Position numbers and translations under genes: made by a program. From Climacium dendroides (lineage: Eukaryota > Streptophyta > Bryopsida > Hypnales > Climaciaceae): DNA of 64,000 nucleotides. The notes under the pieces were generated by a model. That model ran no database searches, was not told the origin of the DNA, and worked only from the letters and a program-made list of their open reading frames with translations. The stretch is from positions 22,611,345-22,675,344 of the forward strand of contig OX467089.1 in assembly GCA_950106755.1 (NCBI GenBank), written 5' to 3'. Every line of letters starts with the position of its first letter. Within the stretch, counting starts at the first letter, position 1. Shown piece by piece: positions 22,910-39,021 of the stretch.

Positions 22910-24549
22910 AGACCAAGCAATTGCTTGAGTGCCGAGATATTTTTGAAAATCTCAAATGCTTTATGAGCTTCCTCATCAAAATTGATTCAATAAGTCTTCA
23001 ACCACTATTGGTTACTTTGATGTTACAATTTCAAAATGTAATTGAATCAATACTAGCAAACATATTTTTCAATTCTCTCAAATCAAAAGTATTAATTTAG
23101 TGCATTATCAAGGGCGATTGAAATAGTTTTGATAAGAAACGGATTGAAGTTGTCTTGAGATGTTGTGAATTAAAAAAGCATTAAGTCAAGATCTATTGAC
23201 TCAATGGAATTTTCAAGACCATCCAAATTTGGACTCAATACCAATTCTACTAGTCATTGATATGGCATTGAAATTTAATGTTTGATAGTTTGAGATGGTG
23301 GTGGAAATTTGCATTTTGATGTGCAACTAGATGTTGCATTTTACAATAATGAAGTACTTGGAGGATTCGATACATATGTATTTGGAGGTGATTCAAATTT
23401 CTCTTGGAGATCATCGGTGCATGAATGCAATTCTAATCAAGCTTGACATCGAATGCATGATCTCTCAAAGATGAAGGCCCAAGCTCTAGCCTCAGATTTT
23501 GATGGAGCCTAAGAAGTGTAGGGGTTGTGGGAGCGAGGGTTCCCATGGTAGAGGGAGAGGGAAGTAGGGTGGAAGCCCAAGGCAACTAGATTTGGGTTCT
23601 TTTGTGTCACATGAAGGGGATCTTCAAACTCAATTTAATGCAAGTTTGACATTTCAAGGCCTAAATTTTTTGTCAAATGTTATTTGTACTCAGAGATCTA
23701 TAATTGATTCCTTACCTTGTATATCCTCAATACAAAGGAGATAAATGGATTTGAACCTAAAAATTAACTCTTTAATGGTTGAATCCAGGTTTTTTTCCAA
23801 ATTATTTGCATGTGCAATGAATTTTGACTTCATTTCAATGAAAATGGTCATAAAAATGTGTAGTTATTAAAGATTCAAGAATTACTTTGGATAAATGAAA
23901 AGTTCTTTGGAAATAAAACACTACCAAAAAATGAACTGTTAAATCTTAGGTGGATTCCTCAATGTATTCACATATTAAAGGAAAAAACTAGGTAATTTGG
24001 AATTACAAATTTATTGCGTAATGTTGATAGAATGATATGATTAGAATTTCATTTGTTTTTGCATTTCCTAAGAGTATTTTTATGTAGGGCAATATGCTTT
24101 AAAACATATTGTTCTACAATTTGGGCATGTCAATTTAGATGATGTTTTCTTATAGTGTTTCTTCGTCAGAATTTATTTAAAAAGAACAAATTCATCATTT
24201 AGAAGCTAGAATTTTGAGTATTTAGGAATTTAAAGCTTACAAAACTAAGAATATGTCAAACAATCATGATAGACTACATAGGCATTTTAGACCTTTTCAA
24301 AGTCTTTCAAAGGTGCAACAATATGAGTCTTTTGTTGCCAATCGACATGTGCTATTAGAAACATTACAATCTACTCTAAAATAGGAAGGACTATTCCAAA
24401 CAAAATGTTCATTCCCAAAACCTTAGAGTAGGCCCATAGTGATCATACTTTCATCCTAGAGTGGATATTCTCAAAGAATTGAGATTTGGGCTACAATGAG
24501 AAGTGTAATGACTAAAATCAAAGCTTTTAGTGATAGTAGTGGAGTGAGT
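22910..24549. other. intergenic DNA, no gene recognised
   Basis: A slightly GC-richer patch at about 23470-23590 reads GGTTGTGGGAGCGAGG but yields no recognisable protein. CACTACCAAAA at about 23924 faces TTTTCTTATAGTG near 24156, which resembles CACTA ends, but the flanking triplets do not match. Confidence 0.35.
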
Positions 24550-24720
24550 TAGTAACCAATATAGGAACTTCTACCTATTGAATGTAGGACCATTATCACA
24601 AATGACTATTTTAATGCAATGAATAGAGATCATTTTAGATGTATACACCTTAACCATTTTAGTTGACTATAAGATGTACTCTACTTTAGTTTTGGGAGGA
24701 TCTATTGAGTATTGACTCTT
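24550..24720 (-). pseudogene. relic of a retrotransposon integrase core (probable Ty3 type)
   Basis: Read on the minus strand from about 24714, one frame gives IDPPKTKVEYIL, stop, KMVKVYTS and then IKIVICDNGPTFNR. This order matches the integrase core of Ty3/gypsy elements: the proline-rich lead-in, YILV, KWVEAY and then VSDNGPQF. In-frame stops and an apparent deletion between the blocks show that it is decayed. No flanking polymerase or LTR could be identified. Confidence 0.45.
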
Positions 24721-25849
24721 TTGGAATATTTGGATAACACACTTCAAAATTGAAATTTGTATTTAATTTGTCAAAAAATTATAATTTCACTTGCCTCCAT
24801 GATTTTTTAATGTTTGTTTGTATGTAGATTTTTTTTAAATGAGCCTTTCCATGGGAGAAAGGCAACCATTCTATCTTAAAAAATAATCTAATTTAAACAC
24901 TTGGCATTTTTTTCAATAGTACACATATAAATTCATTCACAAAAAATATTTTCTACAAAAGTATTGTCTTTTTTACTTTATTTTTGAAAACTTTGAAGAT
25001 AAAATAGGCATTCTTTCTCATTAATTTTACATTTAAGTTCTATATATAAATTTTAGATTTACTATTAGAAATTCTTACATAGATTTTTTGCTTTTGCTTT
25101 TGCTTTTTTCAAAACAAAAAACATTTAAATTCTATTCTACTTTAATTCAATTATTCCAATGTTTTAGAGTCTTTGGGGGCTAAACCCCAAACACATCATG
25201 ACATTTTGGAATTGTCTTAGATTGAAATATTAAAATATTCACTTAAGACTACAATTGATCACATTTATAATTTGTTTTCAAGGGAAAAAATCTTGTTAAT
25301 TTAGTTATTTCTATCATAGTTGAAAAAAAGAAACTTAATTAATCTTTAACTTGCTTTTTGAAAGTATATAATTTTTTTAAATTTGCATTACTCAATGTTA
25401 TTGTAGAAAACTTGTAGTTAACTTGCCTTCAATGTAATTATAACTTCAATATGAAGCACTTTAGAACTCTCTTATTGCCTTATTGAGCTTCAATGATTTC
25501 CAAAAGGAAGGCTATGGATAGAAGCAAAGTTTGCTTTCACTTGGTGTCAAATTTGCACACACACAAAAAATCTTGAATTGTTGAATGTCTAAATATCAAC
25601 ACCTAAAAGATGAATATGGATGACATTATATTGTCATTATATTGAAGACATTTATTCAATGACTTTTTCTAATAGCAATATCAACACCTAAAAGATGAAT
25701 ATAATGTCATCTTCAATGACTTTTTCTAATGACAATACTTAAAATCTTTATAACTTATTCATATAATGTTCAAACAATGCATACTAAAGTGTATTAATAA
25801 CGATTTATACTTTAAAAAAATATTTTGTTGCAATTAGTGTCAATCATTG
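24721..25849. other. AT-rich intergenic DNA
   Basis: No gene. A local direct duplication at about 25592-25735 repeats the phrases ATCAACACCTAAAAGATGAA and TTCAATGACTTTTTCTAAT. Confidence 0.4.
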
Positions 25850-26687
25850 GTGAAATCATTGTCCCCTTGGGGAATAAAATGGATTTCAAGCAGGCTCCTA
25901 TGGTCTCAATATTTGTTGTGATTTTTTGAATCTTTTTAGTAAAGATAGTAAAACACATTAGCTTTCTAAAAATATAATTTTTATTCCAACCAAAGTTTGG
26001 GAGCAAAAGTTATGGAACAAAAAGCCATTTTTTTGGTTTGGTGGGTAGAAAAAACCCTTCAAAAAACTAAAACTAAAAAATTTTAATTTTTTTTCTATAT
26101 AGATTATATTTTTATGTACATGTAAAGCTTTCATTCATCCCATTTGGATTTGTTATGAGAAAGTTATGGACAATCATGTTTGTCAAGCAATTAGAGCATC
26201 TCCTTGAAAAAATAACTTGTATAATTCATTTTTGTCCTCAATTTTCACAATTAAAAAAAAATTCACAAGGTTAAGATTTCTTGCTAAAACAATCTCACCA
26301 CTGAGATTAGTGTATTTCAATTCCATCTTAGAGCTATTAACAATTTAAATTTTTCTTCAATCTTGAACTTGCTTCTACTTAACAATTTTTTAATGAGTGA
26401 AACTAAGGGTGTTTTTTTTTTTAAATTTCTAGACTCTCAACTCAATTGTTTATCATATAAAATTAGAAATTCAAAATCAATAGAGCAAGGTACAAAAAAA
26501 TTTGTTTCCTTTACTTTTAACACAAATATCTTGCACTCTACATAGTCAAAGTTTGTGAAATTTCTGCCACACATTCTTATACTAGTCTAGTACAAAATCC
26601 TACGGTTAGACATGCAAAAAAAACTTTTTGCTCAATGCTATAGAAATGCCAGTTTTGAGTGGTTTTTGATGGAAATGTAGGGGTTAA
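25850..26687. mobile_element. TTAA element, type X, inverted and truncated (copy C)
   Basis: The sequence runs in reverse relative to copies A, B and D and ends with a clean GTAGGGGTTAA at 26677-26687. The opposite terminus is eroded: only the internal ATTGTCCCCTTGGGG phrase near 25858 survives. This copy is closest to copy B in wording. Confidence 0.6.
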
Positions 26688-28723
26688 AATGCAATTATAA
26701 CTTCTCTTACCCTACAACATCTCTATCCCACCCCAACCAATGTCTAACACACAATCAAATTGAATGAATCATACTCTAGCCCCTACAAGTTTTTCAAGTT
26801 CTTCATCCCACCATGTTAAAGATAGACACTCCAAATCTAAGTTTAATTGGCTTATTACTTTGTTCCACTTGTAATTGATGAATTTATTATTTATTGAACA
26901 AGTTGTTCTATAGAAGTGGGAGGCAAGAAGTTGGAATGCTTGCCAAATATAATTCTAAATTTACAGCATGTTGATTTGGCTATATTGAAGATGGTGCTAT
27001 TCTTAGGGTGTCCTCCATGGAACTAGAAAGTTTGTAATAACTATATTTTCAAGATGGGGAATTATATTCCAAACCCATGGATTCAATAATTAACTCTTCA
27101 AAATTCTAGGGTCAATATTCCTTCCCACAAGTAGGCATATTGACAAGATTTAGAGAGCCCACAATATGGTAGTCTCCAAGTGCAAAAGTCCTTGATGATG
27201 TCAAGACAAGTGTTCTATAGTACTCCACAAAAGCAAGATTCTCCTTGACCAAGTATAAAAGCAACGAATTCAACTGACATTATTATTTTAATATTTGCTT
27301 GAAACACACTTTGGGACTAAAAATAGAAAGTTGCATTGGAGCATAGCTTACTTGCAAATCAACTGGCCTCCTACATGCCTAGGAAAAAGGCCTTGAGAAG
27401 TAACAATGCAAAGACTTTTCCCAAATATGGATTGAAGATGCCATTGGACCATTGCCATTGTTTCACTATAACAAGGCCCAACCCAACCTAAGGTATACCT
27501 AGCTTTGATTTTGTCACCCAACCTTTACACACTAACTTCCAAATCTACCCTAGCCCCCTCTAAAATCAAACTCTAATCAAATGCCATGGTGCTATGTCCA
27601 CTCAATTTGACTTACTACTTGAATTCTAGGGAGCATTCACTTGAGAATACTCTATTTCTTTGTCAAGGAGTCCAAATTTGTGCTGAATAGTGGCTCCAAA
27701 ACTCAAGGAAAGGAGCAATAACTCAAATCAAACAACAATCTAATTTCAGCATCTAGGCATGAATGGAGGACCAATCCGACTCATCTCACATACCGAAATA
27801 ATGAGCCTGGACGCCTGGACGCCTGGTCAAGCTGCTTCTGCGGCGTGCAACAGCGGAGATGCTCTCAGTAAACCCTGGCTGGAAACCACCGTGGAGGGTC
27901 TGATGAGGGCACTGCTATCCGTGTTCTGATGCTTTGCAGAACAGAGTCAGAATGGCGCAAGGAAGCACATGTGACATGACGCGATTGCCAAGGTACCACA
28001 TTCAAGAATAGCTTAATGATTGCCTGACCCACGAGAATTAAAAGCCTTACCCACTAGGAAAAGATATTAGCATCTACCAGCTCCTTGTTTTGTTGAAGCG
28101 AATGTTGCGGTCAACACCGTATGCCAAACTCTGATATATGGAAGACGGCGATTTATCCATAAACGATTTTAGTAAACCAGACCATGTATTTTTAACTTCA
28201 GATCCTGAATGTATTACCCAACACATGTCCAGTGCGTCTATCTTTTTCCGGTACTAAGTTTCTTTCTCCTGAAAGCCAGGCCTACAATCCCTGAAGGCCT
28301 GAACATGAAAACAGGTCACATCGCGTTAGGAAGGAGGCGCGGCTTTATTTGTATCCCTCATCAGAAATCTATGTACGACTTTGACATAAATAGATGGCTT
28401 GTGCCTATTTTACAGGAGCATGCCTCATACACTACAAGCCGAAGTTTGCTTCCAATGGATTGTATGCTTATTCGCTCCATGCAAATCATAAAAATCTCAC
28501 CGACCGCATCCTCTTGCCTTGTCCACTTAGCATGCAGTGGAAAGAAAGGGCGTAAGGTGTATTTCTCAAACTACATGCCATCGTCCTGCAAAGCAAGGAA
28601 AGAGGGTCACATCGTCTCAATCCCCAGCTCAATTTCTGACCTCAAGCAAGAGTAAATTAATTGGGCGCCAGTCTTTACTTCCATACGGGAGATTAATACC
28701 AAGTTTACACCTATCCATAAACG
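26688..28723. other. intergenic DNA and CDPK 3' flank
   Basis: AT-rich until about 27780, then GC-richer. An isolated 42-codon open frame runs 27801-27929 (+); it starts with a short GGACGCCT duplication and has no recognisable family. The last 500 bp before 28724 probably holds the 3' UTR of the CDPK on the minus strand. A 148-codon plus-strand frame at 28209-28655 shows no protein similarity and is not accepted as a gene. Confidence 0.35.
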
Positions 28724-32515
<3,792 letters not shown>

Positions 32516-33640
32516 CTTACGCCACTCTCCACCGCCGTGACTAGATTTTTACACCCCGCCACTGGCCGAGTTGAACGTCAATCGCGTTTATTAAAATCCG
32601 CATCCACGTGCAGCAAACACCGACTAGCGTGGAACTCACTCGGATCAGCCGGGTGCTGAACGCTAGCCATTCCCTTCCCTCCCTCCAAGCTACCTCAAAA
32701 TCCACGAATCCACTCTCTCAAAACCGCCACATGCCATAAATCATTTCCACTAATCTAATCCGCAAGCAAGCACTCCGCCACATGCACCTTCCAAATCCAA
32801 ATCTGCAAGTGAGCTTGCCGCAATCACAAAAATTACATCACGTTCCCCTTCCGTCAGTCAACACGCCTCTTGCTTCCCAAATTCCGCCAAGCTCCAAACG
32901 AGGTAGGAAACAAAAAACCAAGTGCTATGTACGAGATTCGTCCGGGCGAGCACGGGGTGCATACCAAACGCATGGATCGACGCCCATACCGTGCGAAGCT
33001 TACACCACCACCGCAGCAATCGTCATCATTCCGTCCGCTCTCGCAACACAGAATGAGCAACCGATCAAACCCCATCTCCATCGCCAGTCCCCAGTTTGCT
33101 CTGGCCGCCGTCCGCCCGCCACGGGCCACCCGTTCTCGAGAACGGGACCCGTTGTCTGTCGCGCGGGTGCCGTCAGAGCTGGTCACTCCGAACGCCTGTA
33201 GCAGGTGCCGTGATGTATACCGCGGGCGCTGGCTCTGGCTCTGGCTCTGGCGCGGGCACGGGCACGGGCGGGCAGGCGAGAGACGGGGCCGAGATTACAG
33301 ACGAACGCCGACAGTCCGGGGAACCTTCGTCCTCCTCGCTCTATTTGGGGAACGCGATGCGAGTGGACGCGTCATTGTGAGTAGGGAACCGAACGTGGGA
33401 ACTTTGTGAACATGAAGAACGTTCCCATCTTTCCGACCTTCTTGTAAGGTCGTGCAAGCGGCTACTTGCCAGAGATCCCGGACTAAGTTACCGGTGCTCA
33501 TTATTTGTCTGCGTTCTCCAAGTTCCCGTTGTCAGTTCCCGATGTGAGTTTGTTTGGGGGCGTTGAATTCAAGAGTACCATAGCAGTGCCGTTCCCTATG
33601 CTGAAGTACCACTTCTGTAACTATAAAAGTACACTAATTT
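32516..33640 (-). promoter_or_regulatory. CDPK leader and presumed promoter
   Basis: A GC-rich stretch upstream of the CDPK start. A simple repeat, GGCTCT units followed by GGGCAC units, lies at about 33229-33275. Long open frames on both strands (for example 32870-33409) reflect base composition and encode low-complexity Arg/Pro-rich peptides without similarity. No transcription start was located. Confidence 0.35.
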
Positions 33641-33663
33641 TTGTTTTTTTTAATTTATTCCGG

Positions 33664-33881
33664 CCAGACCCCTTATTGCCCCATGTTTTAGCCTTGGAGA
33701 AAACACTGAAATTTTTTTTATTTGCAACCCATGATCAAATTTGCAAATCAAAAATCCATATTTGCAATCAAAGGCTGTAGATGAGGTAGGATGTGTGAAG
33801 AAATACAAAATTTACGAGGCACAAAATAGGGGGCAGTTTTTACATTTACTCTTGGCTGAGGCAATGAGGGGGGCAATCTTC
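33664..33881. mobile_element. MITE with GC-rich terminal inverted repeats (copy 2)
   Basis: This is collinear with 545-771: GACCCCTTATTGC at the left, GGAGAAAACACTGAA and ATATTTGCAATCA inside, and GGCAATGAGGGGGGCAAT at the right. The two copies run in the same orientation. The terminal repeats are less perfect here than in copy 1. Confidence 0.55.
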
Positions 33882-36651
33882 TTTGGCCATGTTTTCTACC
33901 TTAGAGCTTGTTTTTATTGGGGTGGAGGGGTTCAAGCCTAGACCTTCAACTTCCAGCTTTGCAAAAGTTAAACACATTCCTAGATCTTCTAGATCCTAGA
34001 CTGGAACTGAACATCACATCAAGATTTTAGAATTTCTTCTCCTTTGTGCCTGCGGTCAACGAGGATGGGCTTTCAATTCTAGTTACCAATGGAAACGGGC
34101 TCCTAGACATGACCAATTGACCAAGGATCTATTGGAATTCTTAGAGCATCATGTTCAATTTTTTTTTAATTTCCCTTTGTAGACTTGGACATGTTCAAAT
34201 TTCACATCCATACTGAGGTATTTGAAGAATCTTTCAACTAGAGACACTTCACTCTAATAAAGTATAAGACCTCATTCTAATCCAAACTTCTAGAAAAAGT
34301 CCATTCTAGATGTTTGTATTGGAAAACAAAAAATACAACTAAAGGAAAAAAATTGTTTGCTTTAATTAGGGATTTGATTGATCAAAATGAGGATAATATA
34401 TGTCTAGAATGGGCAAAATCCATACCTGTTAATTATACACTAACATCAATTCACTTTGAATTAGTCTCAAATCAATGCAAATTAATTCATTATCATAATA
34501 GATGTATGCATTTGGTATTAATGTCACTATAGATTGAATTAGGCATTCATGTATTAAGTTAGGCATGGGTTGGTAGAAGCCTAAGGCAACATCCTTTTAT
34601 AAATTTTTAAAAAATCACATGAAGTCTAAAAGTTATTTTTTAATTACAAAATTATTTCTTATTGCTTGTCTACCACTAAATTTTGATCCTACATTTTTCA
34701 AACAACAATATAATAGTACACTAGTCATTCTACCTACAATGAGGTAATTTACAAGTTTCAACTTTCCAAGTCCTAGATCAATGCCAAATTCCAACTTCCT
34801 TGGATTGTAGAAGGTGAATAAAAAAATATCAAATGTTGAATTTGGGACTTCATAGAGAAAGGTCCAACTCTAAGTCCCAACTTGTCTCATCCATAATGTT
34901 ATATAGCAATTAAGTATCCATAATATGAGTTTACAAGTCAAAGAGTCATTTTCAAGACACTTTTTGCATTAAAATTACATTGGAGAGATTGAGACAAAAT
35001 GTCAACTTGTGATGATGCTTTTTGTAACTAAAACAACAATTGGGACTTGGAACCCAAGTTGAATCTCTACTTTTATCAGACCCAACCCAAACTCCCAATC
35101 CCACTTTTTTAGCACCAAAATTATCAAAATATTTTGCTATATAGACATTTTGGAGTGTATAGGACTCGGAACATAGTGTAGGCCCATATGCTAATTGTTT
35201 TTATCTCTCTACAAATAAATTTGATTTTGAGTATTTAGTCAGCCTTGAGACATAGTACAAAGTGGCTCTTAGAATTCTCCACCTTTATACACCAAATGTA
35301 CCTATTAATGGTTAATTGACCAATCACAAATATAATGTGATAAAATTGACTAAACTTAGATTTGAAGAGCCATTGCTTGACGTTGTAGGATGGAAGGCTT
35401 AGACGTTGTTTAGAAGGACTTGCAACATTTATCATCCATTTATGCTCAAAATCTACCAATCAAGACTTCAAGTTGAGTTTGTCTTGGACTCCACTTCTTT
35501 CATGGAGCATTCAACAAAAATGTATGCTACTAATTAGAGTAGTTTATTGTTGAAGCCTTAGTGCAAACTACATACCTTTTAATATTGGTAGTATTGGTAA
35601 TATCAAATATAAATTACATATTAAATATTCACCAACCTTCTCTAAATATTCAAGAAGAGTAATGCAACTTTGCATCCACATGAATGAAGAGTGTGTTCAG
35701 TGAAGTAGTTCTATAACCTAGGTAGGAAGTAATCTCCTTGCTTCAAGTTAGTAACTTTCAATAATATATATGTGATTGTTAATTTGCTCATAAGCGTTAC
35801 AATGTTGTGCATTCTCCAATTTTTCAAGAGGAAAATTAATGATTTTATTAATAAAATCTTTTTGTTTCTATTGAAATTTATAAAATATTCTTATACATTC
35901 TACATGTGAATAAGATATGTAATTGATATGTTAATTTCTAAATGAAAAAAACTAATAACATAAAAAATCAAGACTTACAATGGACACCCTTGCACAAAAT
36001 TTGCAATGGAAAAATCACAAATAGTTTTTTTCAAAATCATATTTTCGATGCTTAAAACGAACTTTATAGGGTGTTCTCTTGAAAAAAAAATACTACAAAT
36101 AGTATGTTTGTAAGATTTTATTTAACTTCAAAGTTTAGTTAACAACCCAATGTGGTACATGTCTTGGACAATTAGGAATTCAAGGATTGTTAAAATGCAT
36201 TATACTATTTTTTTGGTTTATTGACTTGTATTTTACAAGTTCATTTGATTTCTGAGACAAGTGTTATATTTTCCTCACATTTCTCATAACTTCAAGTTGT
36301 TCATTTAGAAAGTTTACAATAATATATAAATTCTTCAATTTATTTGAGGTCCTAATCTTTAAAATGATGTTAAAATTGACGTATAGAAATGATCCATGCA
36401 ATCAAACTTGAGAATTTATTTATGAACTTTTGAAAAATCTATCCAGAAGCATCAAAATCTGAAATTTTTTCAAAACTATAATTTGTTTTTAGAATGTAGT
36501 ATTGACTTAAAACAATGGCTTTCAAAATGTTTTGTACAGTAAAGTACACTTACAAAACTACTAATTAAGAAAATAGAGATTTTAACCAAGATTTTTTAGC
36601 AAGTGGAATGGATTTTTTGGTAAGAAATTTACAAATTTAAAAAAATTGAGT
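33882..36651. other. AT-rich intergenic DNA, no gene recognised
   Basis: No coding support. Bases 35980-36150 share phrases with 38440-38610 (ACCCTTGCACAAAAT, GATGCTTAAAAC, TTTTATTTAAC), so it is probably an end fragment of a type Y TTAA element. Confidence 0.35.
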
Positions 36652-36830
36652 GAAATATTCACTAACTTAAATAATACTCCAAAATGTAAAAAATTCATAA
36701 TTCACTCCAAAAATCTCAAAAAATTGTGGAAAATTTGAAAAGTACATGAAATATTTATAAATTATTTTTTCATGATTTTTGGAGTGAATCATAAGAAATA
36801 TAAAAATTTGGAGTCAGTAATATTTGATTC
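36652..36830. repeat. AT-rich imperfect inverted repeat
   Basis: AATATTCACTAA...ACTCCAAAAT and ATTCACTCCAAAAATC on the left face GATTTTTGGAGTGAATCAT and TTTGGAGTCAGTAATATT on the right. A foldback of roughly 80-bp arms could form. No target duplication is evident. Confidence 0.5.
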
Positions 36831-37003
36831 AATAGAATTTTAAAATTCCTGAAATTCTTACTAGAAATAGCCATGACAATAGTGCTCTTCCCAAAGACTT
36901 TTGAGAGCGGAATCTAAAAAAGGGGGATTTGAAAAATCTACATGATAAATAGATTGCCATTGGAAAATCTATAATTAGCATTAGTAACTTTTGTATATAA
37001 TAT

Positions 37004-37609
37004 TTAAACCTCTAAAGGACAAGGCCATTTTTCTATCAAAAATAACTCAAAATTGTCATTTCTATTGCGTCCACTCTAGAAAGTAGAAGAAACATTTTTT
37101 AGAATCTAACCACGAGATCTTCCACTTCACTTGTCTGAGATCATGTAGTAAAATTTTTATGAAGTTTGACTATACAATTGGAAGATATTAGCATTCAAAA
37201 TGGAATAATTATTTTTTGGTGAAATTGACTTGCAATTCTAGATGACTTTGACTACCATTTAAGGATTTTTTTTGCTTTATAGACTTTGAATTTAAATATT
37301 TTGTGTTGAAGAGTTGAATTGAAAGTCAAGGAAAAAAATTCAAAAAATACACACATAATTTTCATTCTTTAAGAAAATTGTTAAGTAGAAATAGGTTCAA
37401 GATTGATAACCATGACATTGCATATTTTTACTTATAGATTTCTACAAATATACTATCAACCTCAATTTCATCAAATTGCTTATAAAGGAGGATTGTTTTT
37501 AAGACTTATGCATAACATTGAATGAATGAGAAGTTATTTAGATGAAACACCACCCCAAACCATTCTACTCATCATGTAGAATATAGACTTTGCAATGCCT
37601 AGGGGTTAA
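37004..37609. mobile_element. TTAA element, type X, internally deleted
   Basis: The left end ACCTCTAAAGGACAAGGCC and the next 390 bp follow the type X order (CTATTGCG, AGATATTAGCATTCAAAAT, AAAATTGTTAAGTAGAAATAGG). After about 37410 the match stops. A right terminus AGGGGTTAA at 37601-37609 closes the unit. Much of the second half is missing or replaced. Confidence 0.45.
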
Positions 37610-37996
37610 TTCTTGAAGGACAAGGCATGTTTTGGGCAAAAATTGACACTTTTAAGTGCATTGAGAAAGGATGAAGATGAAAATCATTTTTTCTTGAAAT
37701 TCAATCAATTGTACTCTAGTTCTAGAGTTTTATGGGCATGTATGGATTCTTATTCAAAAACCTTGACCATGAAGGTTGCAAGATTTTAGTCATTGAAATT
37801 ATAGTGGAGCCCCTCATAACTGATCAAATAAATAATTGTGAACATGATCTGGAGTAGCATAAGATGAAGCAAATAGTTCTATAGGTGCAGAGATAGAATT
37901 GATGAAGATTGCCAAAAATTTGGTAATTTTATTGCTTGAACTGAAATTACTATGAATTTTGGAAGCCAAAAGTTGAACTAGACCCATGTCCAATAT
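37610..37996. other. intergenic DNA between two TTAA-type elements
   Basis: AT-rich and non-coding. Its TTGAAGGACAAGGCATG phrase at 37613-37629 recalls the interior edge of TTAA elements, so it may be a remnant of an older copy. Confidence 0.3.
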
Positions 37997-38650
37997 CTAA
38001 CCTCTAAATGCCCAAGGCCTTTTTTGAGCTTCTTGAAATTTGCTCTAAATTGAACAAAAACCAACATTTTGATAAGTTGTATCAATTTTTTTAAATTGAA
38101 ACCATACAAATTCAAACTAGACATGTTAAAGATCACATAGAAAAAGAAAACACAACAATATCACTTATGGATTGAAAGATTATAATACTTGATTGTGAAG
38201 GTGTTAAAACTACGAAAGTGATTTGAAGTCTTTCAATTCTCTCTTCACATGTCAAATCTAAAGATTTGGTCACCCAAAAAATATGAGGATAAGGGCCCTA
38301 CCATGCATAACTCCAATTGATTTATGGCTTCTCAACATCTACTCTACAATTAATGTAAATGAATTTCTAATGTGATTTTTTCTTCAAGATCTAGTGTATT
38401 TAAGGCTTGTGTCCAATAACCCTCAATACTACAAAAAGTGAAGATTGCAATGGAAACCCTTGCACAAAATCTTGAATAGAAAAATCATAACAAATCATTT
38501 TTAAAAATTGGATTGTTGATGCTAAAACTAGACTTTAAAAAGAATTTTTCAAAAATAGAAACTATTAAAAATAAAAACTTGGTTAGGTTTTATTTAACCT
38601 CAAAGTATTGTTGAGACCAAAATTTGGTGCCTCAAGTTTTTAGGGGCTAA
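37997..38650. mobile_element. TTAA-family element, type Y, flanked by CTAA
   Basis: The left terminus CTAACCTCTAAATGCCC matches the type Y ends; the right terminus is TTTTTAGGGGCTAA. CTAA at both edges (37997-38000 and 38647-38650) would be a variant target duplication. The interior resembles 3585-4364 at its left and the reversed 42683-43669 copy. The next MITE begins exactly at its right edge. Confidence 0.5.
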
Positions 38651-39021
38651 GAGCATCCCCACCAGCTCTTCCGTTTCTCTATTTGTTTACTGAGCTTGGG
38701 ACATCAAATAGGGATGAGACCTCGCAAGTTCTCCATATGAGCCTTTGGATACAGAACTGGAGAAGAGTTTTACAGAAATCTATATCTTTTAGAGATACAA
38801 GTTTTGGATAAAGGTTGGTGCGGTGAAATTTATGTATCTCTATTTGCATATGAGATCCTCTCCCTAAAGCTTTATGGAGAAGAGTTTTACAGAAATCTGT
38901 ATCTTTTAGAGATACAAGTTTTGGATAAAGGTTGGTGCGGTGAAATTTATGTATCTCTATCTGCATATGAGATCCTCTCCCTAAAGCTTTAAGGATACGG
39001 AACTCAGTGGTGGGGATGCTC
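38651..39021. mobile_element. PIF/Harbinger (Tourist)-like MITE with internal tandem duplication
   Basis: The terminal inverted repeat GAGCATCCCCACCA is perfect at both ends. TAA flanks each side (38648-38650 and 39022-39024), the 3-bp target duplication typical of PIF/Harbinger elements. Inside, a 116-bp block starting at about 38760 is repeated from 38876 with only a few differences. The element is 371 bp and non-coding. Confidence 0.7.

Noticed and set aside
23921..24158. Possible second CACTA element (CACTACCAAAA ... TTCTTATAGTG)
   Set aside because: The termini match only partly and the flanking triplets (AAA and TTT) are not a direct duplication.
28209..28655. 148-codon plus-strand frame after the CDPK
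   Set aside because: It lies in the likely CDPK 3' flank on the opposite strand and has no protein similarity or exon-like partner.
32870..33409. 179-codon plus-strand open frame upstream of the CDPK
   Set aside because: It lies in GC-rich leader/promoter DNA, overlaps equally long frames on the other strand, and encodes a low-complexity Arg/Pro-rich peptide with no recognisable family.
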